A stretch of DNA of 64,000 nucleotides from NCBI RefSeq assembly GCF_013408245.1, contig NZ_JACBYS010000005.1:1-64000 (forward strand), written 5' to 3'. Source of the DNA: Duganella sp. 1224 (GTDB taxonomy: Bacteria > Pseudomonadota > Gammaproteobacteria > Burkholderiales > Burkholderiaceae_D). Made by a program: the position numbers and the translations under genes. Shown here piece by piece: positions 15,810-24,145 of this stretch. Below the pieces are notes generated by a model. The model was not told the origin of the DNA, searched no databases, and saw only the letters and a program-made list of their open reading frames with translations. Position 1 is the first letter of the stretch; each line of letters begins with the position of its first letter.

Positions 15810-16763
15810 ATGAAAAAACATCTGGTGGTGGCGCTGGCATACGATCGCCTGTGCACGTTTGAGTTTGGCTGCACGGTCGAACTGTTTGCGCTGGAGCGTC
15901 CGGAACTGGGCGTCGACTGGTACGACTTCGCCGTCTGCGCCGTGGAGGAGGGGACTATCCGCGCGGCCGGCGGCATCACCGTGCAGGCGCCGTTCCGGCC
16001 GGAGCTGCTGGCGCTGGCGGACACCATCATCATTCCCGGCTGGCGCGATGCCGATGAGTTGCCGCCGCCGCCATTGCTGGATTGGCTGCGCGCGGCCCAC
16101 GCGCGCGGCGCGCGCCTGTGTTCGATCTGCTCGGGCGTGTTCGTGCTGGCGGCGGCCGGGCTGCTGGATGGCCAGCGCGCCACCACGCACTGGCGCTATG
16201 CCGAGAAGCTGGCGCAGCGTTATCCGCTGATCGAGGTGCAGCCGGATCACCTGTATGTGGATAACGGCCAGGTGATCACTGCCGCCGGCTCGGCTGCCGG
16301 GCTGGACATGCTGCTGCACCTGGTGCGGCGCGACCATGGCGCCAAGGTCGGCAACCTGGTGGCGCAGCGGCTGGTGGTGGCGCCGCACCGCGAGGGCGGC
16401 CAGGCGCAGTTCCTGCCGCGTCCGATGGCGCAGGGTGAGCAGGGGCGTTTGTCGAAGCTGATGGACTGGCTGCGCAGCCATCCGGCGCTGCCGCACACCG
16501 TGGCCAGCATGGCCGAGCGCGCGGCCATGAGTCCGCGCACCTTGCAGCGGCAATTTCAGCAGGCGACTGGTGTGGGACCGGTCGAGTGGCTGATCCGCGA
16601 ACGGGTGGCCATCGTCAAGGAGATGCTGGAGGAGCCTGATGTGCCGCTGACGCAGATCGCCGAGCGCGCCGGCTTTGGCTCGGAGGAATCGCTGCGGCAT
16701 CATTTCCGCCGGCTTGCCGCCACCACACCGGGCGCTTACCGCAAGCGCTTCGTGCTACGCTGA
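15810..16763 (+). CDS. ftrA: FtrA/GlxA-type AraC regulator with DJ-1/PfpI domain
   Basis: A 317-residue regulator. Residues 1-190 form a DJ-1/PfpI-like domain with the nucleophile-elbow segment RLCSICSGVFVLAAAGLLDG and ATTHW. Residues 215-315 are an AraC double helix-turn-helix (MAERAAMSPRTLQRQFQQATG; LTQIAERAGFGSEESLRHHFR). The layout and the adjacent rhodanese gene fit FtrA. Ligand and targets are unknown. Confidence 0.87.
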   Translation: MKKHLVVALAYDRLCTFEFGCTVELFALERPELGVDWYDFAVCAVEEGTIRAAGGITVQAPFRPELLALADTIIIPGWRDADELPPPPLLDWLRAAHARGARLCSICSGVFVLAAAGLLDGQRATTHWRYAEKLAQRYPLIEVQPDHLYVDNGQVITAAGSAAGLDMLLHLVRRDHGAKVGNLVAQRLVVAPHREGGQAQFLPRPMAQGEQGRLSKLMDWLRSHPALPHTVASMAERAAMSPRTLQRQFQQATGVGPVEWLIRERVAIVKEMLEEPDVPLTQIAERAGFGSEESLRHHFRRLAATTPGAYRKRFVLR

Positions 16764-16788
16764 CCGTCTCACAACCTGGGAGACAGCC

Positions 16789-17148
16789 ATGGCTTACGTA
16801 GACGGTTTTGTGATTCCGGTGCCCAAGGACAAACTTGCGGCGTACAAGACAATGGCGCAGGAATGCGGCGCGGTGTGGAAGGAGCACGGCGCGCTGGAGT
16901 TCCGCGAGACGGTGGCCGACGATGCCCCGCCCGGCAAGTTGACGTCCTTTCCGCAGAGCGTGATGCTGGAAGAGGGCGAGGTGGTGGTGTTTTCGTGGAT
17001 TATTTTTGCCTCGCGCGCCAAGCGGGATGAGGTCAACGACAAGGTCATGAACGATCCGCGCGTGGCCGCGTACATGGATCCGGCCAATATGCCGTTCGAT
17101 GGCAGGCGCATGATTTACGGCGGGTTTGAGATGATCGTCGATCTGTAG
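16789..17148 (+). CDS. DUF1428 family protein
   Basis: A 119-residue cytosolic protein starting MAYVDGFVIPVPKDKL, the typical opening of DUF1428, with the conserved MNDPRV and MPFDGRRMIYGGFE near the end. It has a ferredoxin-like dimeric alpha/beta-barrel fold by family; its function is unknown. GGGAG lies before the ATG. It is 25 bases after ftrA and may share its transcript. Confidence 0.87.
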   Translation: MAYVDGFVIPVPKDKLAAYKTMAQECGAVWKEHGALEFRETVADDAPPGKLTSFPQSVMLEEGEVVVFSWIIFASRAKRDEVNDKVMNDPRVAAYMDPANMPFDGRRMIYGGFEMIVDL

Positions 17149-17182
17149 ACGGCACCCCTGCACCCCGCACACCGCTGCGGCC

Positions 17183-17211
17183 AGGGTCTGACCCCGCAGG
17201 GGTCAGACCCT
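17183..17211. repeat. 29-bp perfect palindrome carrying the GGGTCTGACCCC motif
   Basis: A 13-bp stem (17183-17195 with 17199-17211) with loop GCA. It lies between two convergent genes and supplies the stop codon of the pabB-pabC gene (TGA at 17203-17205). The arm motif GGGGTCAG recurs in the long palindrome at 57137-57210. It may act as a transcription stop for both genes, although no long T-tract follows. Confidence 0.7.
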
Positions 17212-19110
17212 TTCGGTCGGGGTACTGATGACAGCGCGCACTACGCCGCGCAGCGCGTTGCAGACCACGAGCGCTTCGGCGCGTGCCAGCATGGCGCGGG
17301 TGATGACCCCTTCGCCGGCGTTCCAGTCGGGATCGTCCAGCAGCACGCCGCGCATCACGCCGGGCAGCACGCCGGCACTCAGCGGTGGCGTCAGCCACTG
17401 GCCATTGATGCGGACGAACACGTTGCTGCGCCCACCCTCGGTCAATTCGCCGCGCTCGTTGAAGAACAGCGTGTCGAAGGCACCGTGCGCCTCGGCGTCG
17501 CGCCAGGCGAGGTCGTAGCGCTGGCGGATGCTGGTTTTGTGGCGCAGGAACAGGTCGCCGCTGCTGGTGTGGTCCTCCGCCAGCAGCACGCGCACCGGCT
17601 CGTTCAGCGGCGCCAGCGGCGCGTGCTGTACCGAGAACGCGCCGGAAGCGCTCAGCGCCAGGCGCAAGCGGTACGCCGCATGCTGCCGGTCCAGCATTGC
17701 GCAGGCGGTGTCGAGATAGGCGTCCGCTGCTTTCGCGTCCCACGGGAAGCCGAAGTAGGCGGCGGAGGCGGCCAGCCGTTTCAGGTGGCGCTCGCGATGG
17801 CGTACGCCGTCGCCGGGCGTGGCGCGCATGGTTTCGAAGATCTCGAAGTCGTTTTGCAGGCCGGTGAGGAAGCGCGCCTTGAGTTTGCATTCGGCGTATT
17901 CCTCGCCGGCGTCGCTGTCGAAGACGATGCCGGCGCCAACGCCCATTTCTCCATGGCGCACGCCGTCCGCGCCTTGCGCTTGCAGGGTCAGCGTGCGGAT
18001 CGGCACGGACATGCAGAAGTCGCCCAGCGTGCGCGCCGCTGGTGGATCGAACCAGCCGATCGCGCCGGTGTAGATGCCGCGCGGGTCCGGCTCCAGTTCG
18101 CGGATGATTTCCATGGTGCGGCGCTTGGGCGCGCCGGTGATGGAGCCGCAGGGATAGAGCGCGTCGAAGATGTCGTGCAGCGTGGCGTCGTCGCGCAGTT
18201 GCGCGGTGATGGTGGAGGTCATCTGCAGTACGCTGGCGTAGCGCTGCACTTCAAACAGCGCCGGCACCTCCACGCTGCCGGTGACGGCCACGCGGGCGAT
18301 GTCGTTGCGCAGCAGGTCGACGATCATCAGGTTCTCGGCGCGGTTCTTGGGATCGGCGGCGAGGGCCTGGGCGCGTTGCAGGTTGTCCTCGCGCTGCGCC
18401 GGCGGGGCGGCGGGGGCGGTGCCTTTCATCGGCCGCGCGGTGAGCACGCCGTCGCTGTGGCGCACGAACAGTTCGGGCGACAGTGACAGCACGGCGCTGC
18501 CGTCGTCCAGCGCGATCAGCGCGCCGTAGGGCACCGGCTGGCGGGCACGCAGGCGCGCGTACAGCGGGTGGATGCCGCCGAATGCGTCGAAACGCAGACG
18601 GTAGGTGTAGTTGACCTGGTAGGTGTCGCCGGCGGCGATGTAGTCGTGGATGCGCGCCAGCGCGGCGTTGAACGCTGCCTGGTCGATATTGGCGCGGATG
18701 TTGGCGATGCCGGCCGGCCGGTCGATCGGGAACGAGCGCGCGGCCAGCCAGTCGCCGACTTCCCGCGCGCTGAGATGCGCGCAATCGCGGAACAGCACGA
18801 TCTGTGCGAGCGGCTCAGGCGGCGTGGCGCTCGCCGCGGCCACGGTTGCGGCAGTGGCCGCGCTTGGCGGCACCTGGTGCGGCGCCAGCGCCAGCAAGGC
18901 TTGGCCCAATTCATAGCGACACACGGTCACCGCGTACTCGCCGCGCGCGAGCGCCGCCTGCATCTGCGCCAGCAGTTGCGGCCACTGGGCGATGTCGTCG
19001 CAGCGCAGCGTGGCGATGTGGCCGGTGTACAGGCGCGAACGGGCACCACCCTGGTCGTTGTCGGCGCCGGGGCTGGCGTCATCCAGCAGGGCAAATACGT
19101 CGGTGTTCAT
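17203..19110 (-). CDS. pabB: aminodeoxychorismate synthase component I fused to 4-amino-4-deoxychorismate lyase
   Basis: A 635-residue bifunctional enzyme of folate (p-aminobenzoate) synthesis. Residues about 1-410 are the chorismate-binding part, with GDTYQVNYTYRLRF, ENLMIVDLLRND and PCGSITGAPKRRTMEII. Residues about 425-635 are a class IV aminotransferase-type lyase, with the likely PLP lysine in RHKTSIRQRYD and the NERGELTEGGRSNVF segment. The fusion replaces separate pabB and pabC genes. The amidotransferase PabA must be elsewhere. The final codons run into a dispersed palindrome, which provides the stop. Confidence 0.92.
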   Translation of the reverse strand: MNTDVFALLDDASPGADNDQGGARSRLYTGHIATLRCDDIAQWPQLLAQMQAALARGEYAVTVCRYELGQALLALAPHQVPPSAATAATVAAASATPPEPLAQIVLFRDCAHLSAREVGDWLAARSFPIDRPAGIANIRANIDQAAFNAALARIHDYIAAGDTYQVNYTYRLRFDAFGGIHPLYARLRARQPVPYGALIALDDGSAVLSLSPELFVRHSDGVLTARPMKGTAPAAPPAQREDNLQRAQALAADPKNRAENLMIVDLLRNDIARVAVTGSVEVPALFEVQRYASVLQMTSTITAQLRDDATLHDIFDALYPCGSITGAPKRRTMEIIRELEPDPRGIYTGAIGWFDPPAARTLGDFCMSVPIRTLTLQAQGADGVRHGEMGVGAGIVFDSDAGEEYAECKLKARFLTGLQNDFEIFETMRATPGDGVRHRERHLKRLAASAAYFGFPWDAKAADAYLDTACAMLDRQHAAYRLRLALSASGAFSVQHAPLAPLNEPVRVLLAEDHTSSGDLFLRHKTSIRQRYDLAWRDAEAHGAFDTLFFNERGELTEGGRSNVFVRINGQWLTPPLSAGVLPGVMRGVLLDDPDWNAGEGVITRAMLARAEALVVCNALRGVVRAVISTPTERV

Positions 19111-19115
19111 GCTGG

Positions 19116-19691
19116 TTACGATAACAGCAGCGCAATATGCAGCGCCGCGTCCTGCGACGGATTGTTCTTGAAGCCGCTCTTGGCATAGCGGTGCCAGCGG
19201 CCGATGACGAAACTGGTCAGCATCGCCGCGCGCGCGGCGGTGTCGGCTTCGTGCGCCTGGCCTTCGCTGGCGGCGAGGCGCAAGGCCTGCTTCAGCGCCA
19301 GCTCCACGCGGTCGTAGAACTGGTTCATGCGCAGCTGCAGGCGCTCGTCCTCATTGACCAGCGCGTCGCCGATCAGCACCCTCGTCATGCCCGGATTCTG
19401 GCTGGCGAAATTGAGCAGCATGCCGACGATGTCGCGCGCCTGCGCCAGGCCGTCGTTCTGGCGCTCGGCGATCTGGTTGATCAGGCCGAACACGGTCGAT
19501 TCGATGAACTCGATCAGCCCCTCGAACATCTGCGCCTTGCTGGCGAAATGCCGGTACAGCGCGGCCTCGGAAAACGCCAGCTTGCGCGCCAGCGCGGCAG
19601 TGGTGATCTTGTCGCCCTTGGGCTGTTCCAGCATCTCCGCCAGCGCCTGGAGGATTTGCAGACGGCGCTGGCCTGGCGGTGTGCTTGCCAT
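19116..19691 (-). CDS. slmA: nucleoid occlusion factor SlmA
   Basis: A 191-residue TetR-fold protein. The N-terminal helix-turn-helix is at about 28-55 (ITTAALARKLAFSEAALYRHF), and the core helices match SlmA, including FEGLIEFIESTVF and MTRVLIGDALVNEDERLQ. In E. coli, SlmA bound to chromosomal sites blocks FtsZ assembly over the nucleoid. Its place next to a pyrimidine nucleotidase and near argB supports the call. It is 30 bases downstream of the nucleotidase gene and likely co-transcribed. Confidence 0.92.
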   Translation of the reverse strand: MASTPPGQRRLQILQALAEMLEQPKGDKITTAALARKLAFSEAALYRHFASKAQMFEGLIEFIESTVFGLINQIAERQNDGLAQARDIVGMLLNFASQNPGMTRVLIGDALVNEDERLQLRMNQFYDRVELALKQALRLAASEGQAHEADTAARAAMLTSFVIGRWHRYAKSGFKNNPSQDAALHIALLLS

Positions 19692-19721
19692 ATGTTCTCG
19701 CGAGTTGAATAAAAGTGATGG

Positions 19722-20447
19722 TCAGCGCAAGTGGTGCAGGCGCGACGGCAGGTTGCGGACAGATTTTACTTTGACATCGACATAAGCGGGCCGAATTAAT
19801 CTTTTCTGCGGATGCGCCAGGCCGGCGCTGTCGCCGATCGTCAGGTACTGCGTGACCCACGCGGTGCGCATGCCCAGCTCGCGCGCGCTGCGCAGATTGG
19901 CCAGCGTGTCTTCCACCAGGATGCAGCGGCGCGGCGTCAGCTGATGGCGGCGCATCAGCCGTTGCAGCATCAGCTTCGAAGGCTTGGGCCGCATGTGGCG
20001 GTGTACCGTCATCGCCTCGACCGCGATGTGGTGGTTGAAATGGCGCTGTAAGCCGAGGTGGCGCAGCACTTGCGACGAGTAGCGGTGCGGCGCGTTGGTC
20101 AGCAAAATTTTACGACCGGGCAGGCGGCGCAGCAGCTGGCGCAAGCCGCGCTCGGCGCGGATCATGGCGTGGAGGTCATCGAAGCGGTGGGTGGCATCGA
20201 GAAAGTGTTCAGCCTTGACGCCGTGGTGCTTGACCACGCCCAGCGTGGTGGCGCCGTAGCGCTGCCAGTACAGCGTGCGGGTGGCGTTGACCAGCTCCTC
20301 GCTGGCCGGCGTGACGCCGTCGCCCAGCAGGCGCGCCAGATAGCTGTTCATGCCCGCCATGATGGCCGGGAAGATGGCGTGCGAGGCGTTGTGCAGGGTG
20401 TTATCCAGATCAAACAGCCAGACGGGTGTGGAGCGGGTAATATTCAC
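19722..20447 (-). CDS. HAD-family pyrimidine 5'-nucleotidase
   Basis: A HAD phosphatase of 241 residues from a GTG at 20447. Motif I is FDLDNTLHN, motif II ILLTNAPH and motif IV CILVEDTLANL, matching the SDT1-like pyrimidine 5'-nucleotidases that remove phosphate from UMP/CMP-type nucleotides. The GTG at 20447 is chosen because an AGAGA box precedes it; a GTG at 20471 adds eight residues but its upstream region lies inside the divergent TraB gene. The C-terminal 30 residues are basic. It precedes slmA in a likely operon. Confidence 0.85.
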   Translation of the reverse strand: MNITRSTPVWLFDLDNTLHNASHAIFPAIMAGMNSYLARLLGDGVTPASEELVNATRTLYWQRYGATTLGVVKHHGVKAEHFLDATHRFDDLHAMIRAERGLRQLLRRLPGRKILLTNAPHRYSSQVLRHLGLQRHFNHHIAVEAMTVHRHMRPKPSKLMLQRLMRRHQLTPRRCILVEDTLANLRSARELGMRTAWVTQYLTIGDSAGLAHPQKRLIRPAYVDVKVKSVRNLPSRLHHLR

Positions 20448-20473
20448 GTCATCTCTATCAGTAAAGGTCACGA

Positions 20474-21373
20474 ATGCGCCGCCAGATTATAGTGTTGTTC
20501 TGTAGTTTGTTCCTGTTTGCCCTCGGCCCCGCGGTGGCGGTGGAGCAGGGCGCGACGCCCAACCGGGGGGCGCTGTTCAAGGTGCAGCAGGATGGGCACA
20601 CCTTGTATTTGTTCGGCACCATCCATGTCGGCGCCAGGGACTTCTATCCGCTGGAGCCGCGCCTGGCCGGGCTGCTGAAGAACGCGCCGGTGCTGGCGCT
20701 GGAGATCGATCCGTTGGCCGATCAGCAGAAGCTGGCGCGCTCGGTGCAGCAGTACGGCATCAGCGCCAAGGGCTCGTCGGCGCTGTCGCCGGAATGGCGC
20801 CAGCGCCTCAACCGCCTGCTCAAGCAGTACAACATCGCGCCGGAGACGGTGGCGCCGATGAAGCCGTGGCTGCTGGCCAGCGTGCTGACGGTGAGCGAGT
20901 TCGGCGCGCAGGGTTATGACGCCGCGCTGGCGGTGGACGCGTACCTGGCGAAGCAGGCGCACGACGCCGGCCAGAAAGTGCTGGAGCTGGAATCGCCGGA
21001 CAGCCAGATGGCGCTGTTCGACAAGATGACGCCGGCCGAGCAGTTGACCTTCCTGCAGGAAACCATCGCCGGCATCGAGGACAAGGAGCAGGCCGACCAG
21101 GCGCGCGAGATCGCCGAGGCCTGGCGGCACGCCGACGTCAAGGCGCTGGATGCGCTGGCGCTGAAGGCGGAGGGCGACGACAGCCTGTCGGGCCGCTTCA
21201 TGCAGAAGGTGTTGCTGGAAGGCCGCAATCCGGCGCTGGCCGACGGCATGGTCAAGCTGATGGCGCGCGAAAACAACAGTGTGGCGGCGATCGGCGTGCT
21301 GCATCTGATCGGCAAAGCGAGCGTGCCGGAACTGCTGCGCAAGCGCGGCCTGACGGTGGAGCGGATTTACTAA
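20474..21373 (+). CDS. TraB/GumN family protein
   Basis: A 299-residue exported protein. The signal peptide ends near GPAVA. The TraB/GumN domain shows the conserved YLFGTIHVGARDFYPL near the start and VAAIGVLHLIGKASVPELL near the end, both with a GxxH-type histidine thought to bind metal in this Tiki-like fold. It may be a metal-dependent protease, by family only. AAGG lies 9 bases before the ATG. A strong terminator follows the tRNA region downstream (21484-21521). Confidence 0.88.
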   Translation: MRRQIIVLFCSLFLFALGPAVAVEQGATPNRGALFKVQQDGHTLYLFGTIHVGARDFYPLEPRLAGLLKNAPVLALEIDPLADQQKLARSVQQYGISAKGSSALSPEWRQRLNRLLKQYNIAPETVAPMKPWLLASVLTVSEFGAQGYDAALAVDAYLAKQAHDAGQKVLELESPDSQMALFDKMTPAEQLTFLQETIAGIEDKEQADQAREIAEAWRHADVKALDALALKAEGDDSLSGRFMQKVLLEGRNPALADGMVKLMARENNSVAAIGVLHLIGKASVPELLRKRGLTVERIY

Positions 21374-21396
21374 GCTGGGAAGGGTGCTGCGAGGAG

Positions 21397-21471
<75 letters not shown>

Positions 21472-21483
21472 ATGTGAAAATGT

Positions 21484-21521
21484 GGCGGTTTCACCGATTG
21501 CCGGCGAGACCGCCTTTTTTT
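21484..21521 (+). terminator. rho-independent terminator
   Basis: A 9-bp stem with one G-T pair (GGCGGTTTC 21484-21492 with GAGACCGCC 21506-21514) is followed by seven T residues at 21515-21521. It is oriented for plus-strand transcripts, so it would end readthrough from the TraB-family gene, antisense to the tRNA, just before it enters the 3' end of argB. Confidence 0.75.
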
Positions 21522-22447
21522 CAGTGAGACCGGATCATAGTGCCAAATGCCTGTTCGGTCAAGACTTCCAGCAACAAAGAGTGCTCAATGCGGCCATCGA
21601 TGATGTGGACGGTGTTGACGCCGGACTTGGCGGCGTCCAGCGCTGATGAAATTTTGGGCAGCATGCCGCCGGAAATCGTGCCGTCGGCGAACATCTCGTC
21701 GATCTCGCGCGCCGACAGGTCGGTCACCAGGTTGCCCTGCTTGTCCTGCACGCCGGCGATATTGGTCATCATGATCAGCTTTTCGGCCTTGAGGATTTCG
21801 GCGATCTTGCCGGCGACCACGTCGGCGTTGATGTTGTAGGCCTGGCCGTCCTGGCCGAAGCCGATCGGCGAGATGATCGGGATGAAGGCGTCGTCCTGCA
21901 GCGCCTTGACCACGGCCGGGTTGATCGCCTCGATTTCGCCGACGAAGCCGATGTCCAGCGTCTGGCCTGGATTTTCCTTGTCCGGCATGGCCATCTTGCG
22001 CGCGCGGATCAGGCCGCCATCCTTGCCGGTCAGGCCGACCGCCTGGCCGCCGTAGTGATTAATCAACATCACGATGTCCTGCTGCACTTCGCCGCCCAGC
22101 ACCCATTCGACGACTTCCATGGTTTCTTCGTCGGTGATGCGCATGCCCTGCACGAAGGTGCCCTGCTTGCCGATTTTCTTCAGCGCGTTGTCGATCTGCG
22201 GACCGCCGCCGTGGACCACCACCGGATTCATGCCGACCAGTTTGAGCAAAATGACATCGCGGGCGAAGCCGTGTTTCAGGCGTTCGTCGGTCATGGCGTT
22301 GCCGCCGTATTTGATGACGATGGTTTTGCCGTGGTAATTGCGGATGTACGGGAGAGCCTCAGCCAGAATTTGCGCCTTGATCCGTGGTTCAACGGCGGTC
22401 AGGTCGTCGGCGTCATTGCCTAATTTCAGATTGGTCAGTTGGGTCAT
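21521..22447 (-). CDS. argB: acetylglutamate kinase
   Basis: A 308-residue amino-acid kinase that phosphorylates N-acetylglutamate in arginine synthesis. It shows the N-terminal nucleotide loop TIVIKYGGNAM, the substrate loop VVHGGGPQIDNALKKIG and the C-terminal IIDGRIEHSLLLEVLTEQAFGTMI. The N-terminal helix before the kinase fold fits the arginine-feedback-regulated hexameric type, by family knowledge. Monocistronic here, with the tRNA gene downstream on the same strand. Confidence 0.96.
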   Translation of the reverse strand: MTQLTNLKLGNDADDLTAVEPRIKAQILAEALPYIRNYHGKTIVIKYGGNAMTDERLKHGFARDVILLKLVGMNPVVVHGGGPQIDNALKKIGKQGTFVQGMRITDEETMEVVEWVLGGEVQQDIVMLINHYGGQAVGLTGKDGGLIRARKMAMPDKENPGQTLDIGFVGEIEAINPAVVKALQDDAFIPIISPIGFGQDGQAYNINADVVAGKIAEILKAEKLIMMTNIAGVQDKQGNLVTDLSAREIDEMFADGTISGGMLPKISSALDAAKSGVNTVHIIDGRIEHSLLLEVLTEQAFGTMIRSH

Positions 22448-22561
22448 GGCGATTCCGGTAAGAAGATTTTGGGCGCAATTTTACAGCCTCTGGCTGCACT
22501 CAAGCACGCATTATAGGGCCATCCGGTTGTAATTTCCCGGAAGCTCCGATACGCTGAAGCC

Positions 22562-22777
22562 ATGAGTACCTGTTCCCGCTGCGGCGCGCAGTTTTCCTGC
22601 GCCATGAAGGACGCCGACGCCGCTGCCGCGCAACCGTGCTGGTGTACCTATCTGCCGGCCGCGCTGCCCGTGCCCTCGGACGCCGGCGCCAGCTGCTGGT
22701 GCCCGGCCTGTCTGCGCCAGCACATCCTTGATCATCCTCAAACGCCCCCGGCGGCGGCCTCGGACAATAGCGCATAA
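22562..22777 (+). CDS. small cysteine-rich CWC-type protein
   Basis: A 71-residue protein with paired cysteines CSRCGAQFSC (4-13), CWC (26-28) and CWCPAC (45-50), the pattern of the cysteine-rich CWC family. Two metal-binding knuckles are likely. Function is unknown. It is followed 20 bases later by the coiled-coil gene pair on the same strand, so co-transcription is possible. Confidence 0.78.
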   Translation: MSTCSRCGAQFSCAMKDADAAAAQPCWCTYLPAALPVPSDAGASCWCPACLRQHILDHPQTPPAAASDNSA

Positions 22778-22797
22778 CCTTCACCGGAAGCGCTGAC

Positions 22798-23226
22798 ATG
22801 AACCCGACCTCGCTTGACAACCACAGTGGCGGTGGCCACGATGGTCATCTGGCCCGCATCGTGCGGCTGGAGACCGATATGAATAACGTGACCGGCGTTC
22901 TTGCCGCCCTGCAGCGCACGCAAGAGCAACACTTTCAATACACGCTGACGCGCTTCGACGACCTACGTGACCGGATTGACCAGCTGTATGTCAACACGCA
23001 AGGACAGATAAGCGGCCTTCAAAGCCGGATCGACCAGGTATATATCAACACGCAAGGACAGATAAGCGCTCTTCAAAGCCGGATCGACCAGGTGCATTTG
23101 CACACGCTGGAGCGGATAGAGCGCCTGCAGGACCGGATGGATCGGCACACCCTCTGGCTGATCGGCCTGATGTTGGCCAACATTACCGCTATCGCCGGCG
23201 TGTACGCGCGCATGTTGTTGGCCTGA
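22798..23226 (+). CDS. coiled-coil protein with C-terminal membrane anchor, paralogue 1
   Basis: A 142-residue protein of no family I recognise. It opens RIVRLETDMNNVTGVLAALQ and continues as a heptad-like coiled coil. Residues about 66-102 hold two copies of an 18-residue unit (NTQGQISGLQSRIDQVY) from a 54-bp tandem duplication. One membrane segment is near 118-139 (LWLIGLMLANITAIAGVY). N- and C-terminal blocks match the next gene, so the two arose by duplication and differ in the central rod. It is probably anchored in the inner membrane with the rod in the cytoplasm. Confidence 0.75.
   Translation: MNPTSLDNHSGGGHDGHLARIVRLETDMNNVTGVLAALQRTQEQHFQYTLTRFDDLRDRIDQLYVNTQGQISGLQSRIDQVYINTQGQISALQSRIDQVHLHTLERIERLQDRMDRHTLWLIGLMLANITAIAGVYARMLLA
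22992..23099 (+). repeat. 54-bp tandem duplication within coiled-coil gene 1
   Basis: Two units begin at 22992 and 23046 (CAACACGCAAGGACAGATAA). They are almost identical until the second one decays near its 3' end. Each encodes 18 residues of the coiled-coil rod and keeps the frame. Confidence 0.8.
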
Positions 23227-23239
23227 GCCAGAGCGGAAT

Positions 23240-24145
23240 ATGAACCCGCCCTCGCTTGACAAGCCCAGTGGCGCGGCGGACGATGACCAGATCGTCCGCA
23301 TCGTGCGGCTGGAGACGCAAATGGACCACGTCACCAGCGCGCTGGCGTCCTTGCAGCGCGCGCAGGAAGCACATCATCAGGCCATGCTGGCCGGATTCGC
23401 CTCCCTGCGTGACAAAATCGATGTACTCCGCGACGACACCAATGCCCGCTTCGAGGCGACAACGGAACGATTCAATCGCGCGCTGGTCGAAACATCTGAA
23501 CGATTCGAGCGTTCTCAAGCAGAAATAGTTGCCCGGTTTGATCGCTCTCTTGCCGAGACAGCCACCCGGCTTGAGAATTCGCAGGCCGAGACAGCCAATC
23601 GTTTTGACCGTACCCTTGCCGAGACAACCACCCGGCTTGAGAATTCGCAGGCCGAGACAGCCAATCGTTTTGACCGTGCCCTTGCCGAGACAGCCAGCCG
23701 GCTTGAGAATTCGCAGGCCGAGACAGCCAATCGTTTTGACCGTGCCCTTGCCGAGACAGCCAGCCGGCTCGAGCATACCCAAGCCGCGACAGCCAGCCGG
23801 TTTAACGGTGCTCTGGCCGAGACCGCCAATCGGTTTGACCGTGCTCTGGCCGAGACAGCCACCCGGCTTGAGCATTCTCAGGTGGAGACAGCTGGTCGGC
23901 TCGACCGTTCTCAGGCCGAGATAATCGTCCGCTTCGAGCATTCCCAGGCGGAGGCCGTAGCGCGATTTGATCGTTCGTTGGCGATGGCCATTGAGCGCTT
24001 TGACCGGGCGATCGATCGTCAGGATAAGCGCATCGACCATCTGAGCAATCGCATCGACCGGCTGGTCTCCTGGATGGCCGGGCTGATGATTACCAATGTG
24101 CTGGCGGTGGTCGGCCTGATCCTGCGCGCCACCGGCACGATCTGA
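23240..24145 (+). CDS. hendecad-repeat coiled-coil membrane protein, paralogue 2
   Basis: A 301-residue protein. The N-terminus (RIVRLETQMDHVTSALASLQ) matches the preceding gene. Residues about 75-250 consist of 11-residue units of the type ETANRFDRALA alternating with ETASRLENSQA, giving a continuous hendecad rod of some 16 units. Hendecads favour a right-handed or straight coiled coil. A helical linker (RIDHLSNRIDRL) and a single membrane segment (about 275-296) end the protein. The alternating Arg/Glu pattern gives a highly charged rod. Function unknown; a membrane-tethered spacer or scaffold is plausible. It starts 13 bases after paralogue 1. Confidence 0.75.
   Translation: MNPPSLDKPSGAADDDQIVRIVRLETQMDHVTSALASLQRAQEAHHQAMLAGFASLRDKIDVLRDDTNARFEATTERFNRALVETSERFERSQAEIVARFDRSLAETATRLENSQAETANRFDRTLAETTTRLENSQAETANRFDRALAETASRLENSQAETANRFDRALAETASRLEHTQAATASRFNGALAETANRFDRALAETATRLEHSQVETAGRLDRSQAEIIVRFEHSQAEAVARFDRSLAMAIERFDRAIDRQDKRIDHLSNRIDRLVSWMAGLMITNVLAVVGLILRATGTI
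23552..23881 (+). repeat. 66-bp tandem repeat array within coiled-coil gene 2
   Basis: Five in-phase units begin at 23552, 23618, 23684, 23750 and 23816, each opening GCCGAGACA or a close variant. Units 2 and 3 are nearly identical, while the outer ones have drifted, which points to recent expansion in the middle. Each unit encodes two hendecads (22 residues). Confidence 0.85.

Noticed and set aside
23189..24040. Long open frame (283 codons) antisense to the hendecad-repeat gene
   Set aside because: It is a by-product of the 66-bp repeat; the plus frame has the coiled-coil pattern, a membrane anchor and a paralogue, the minus frame has none.
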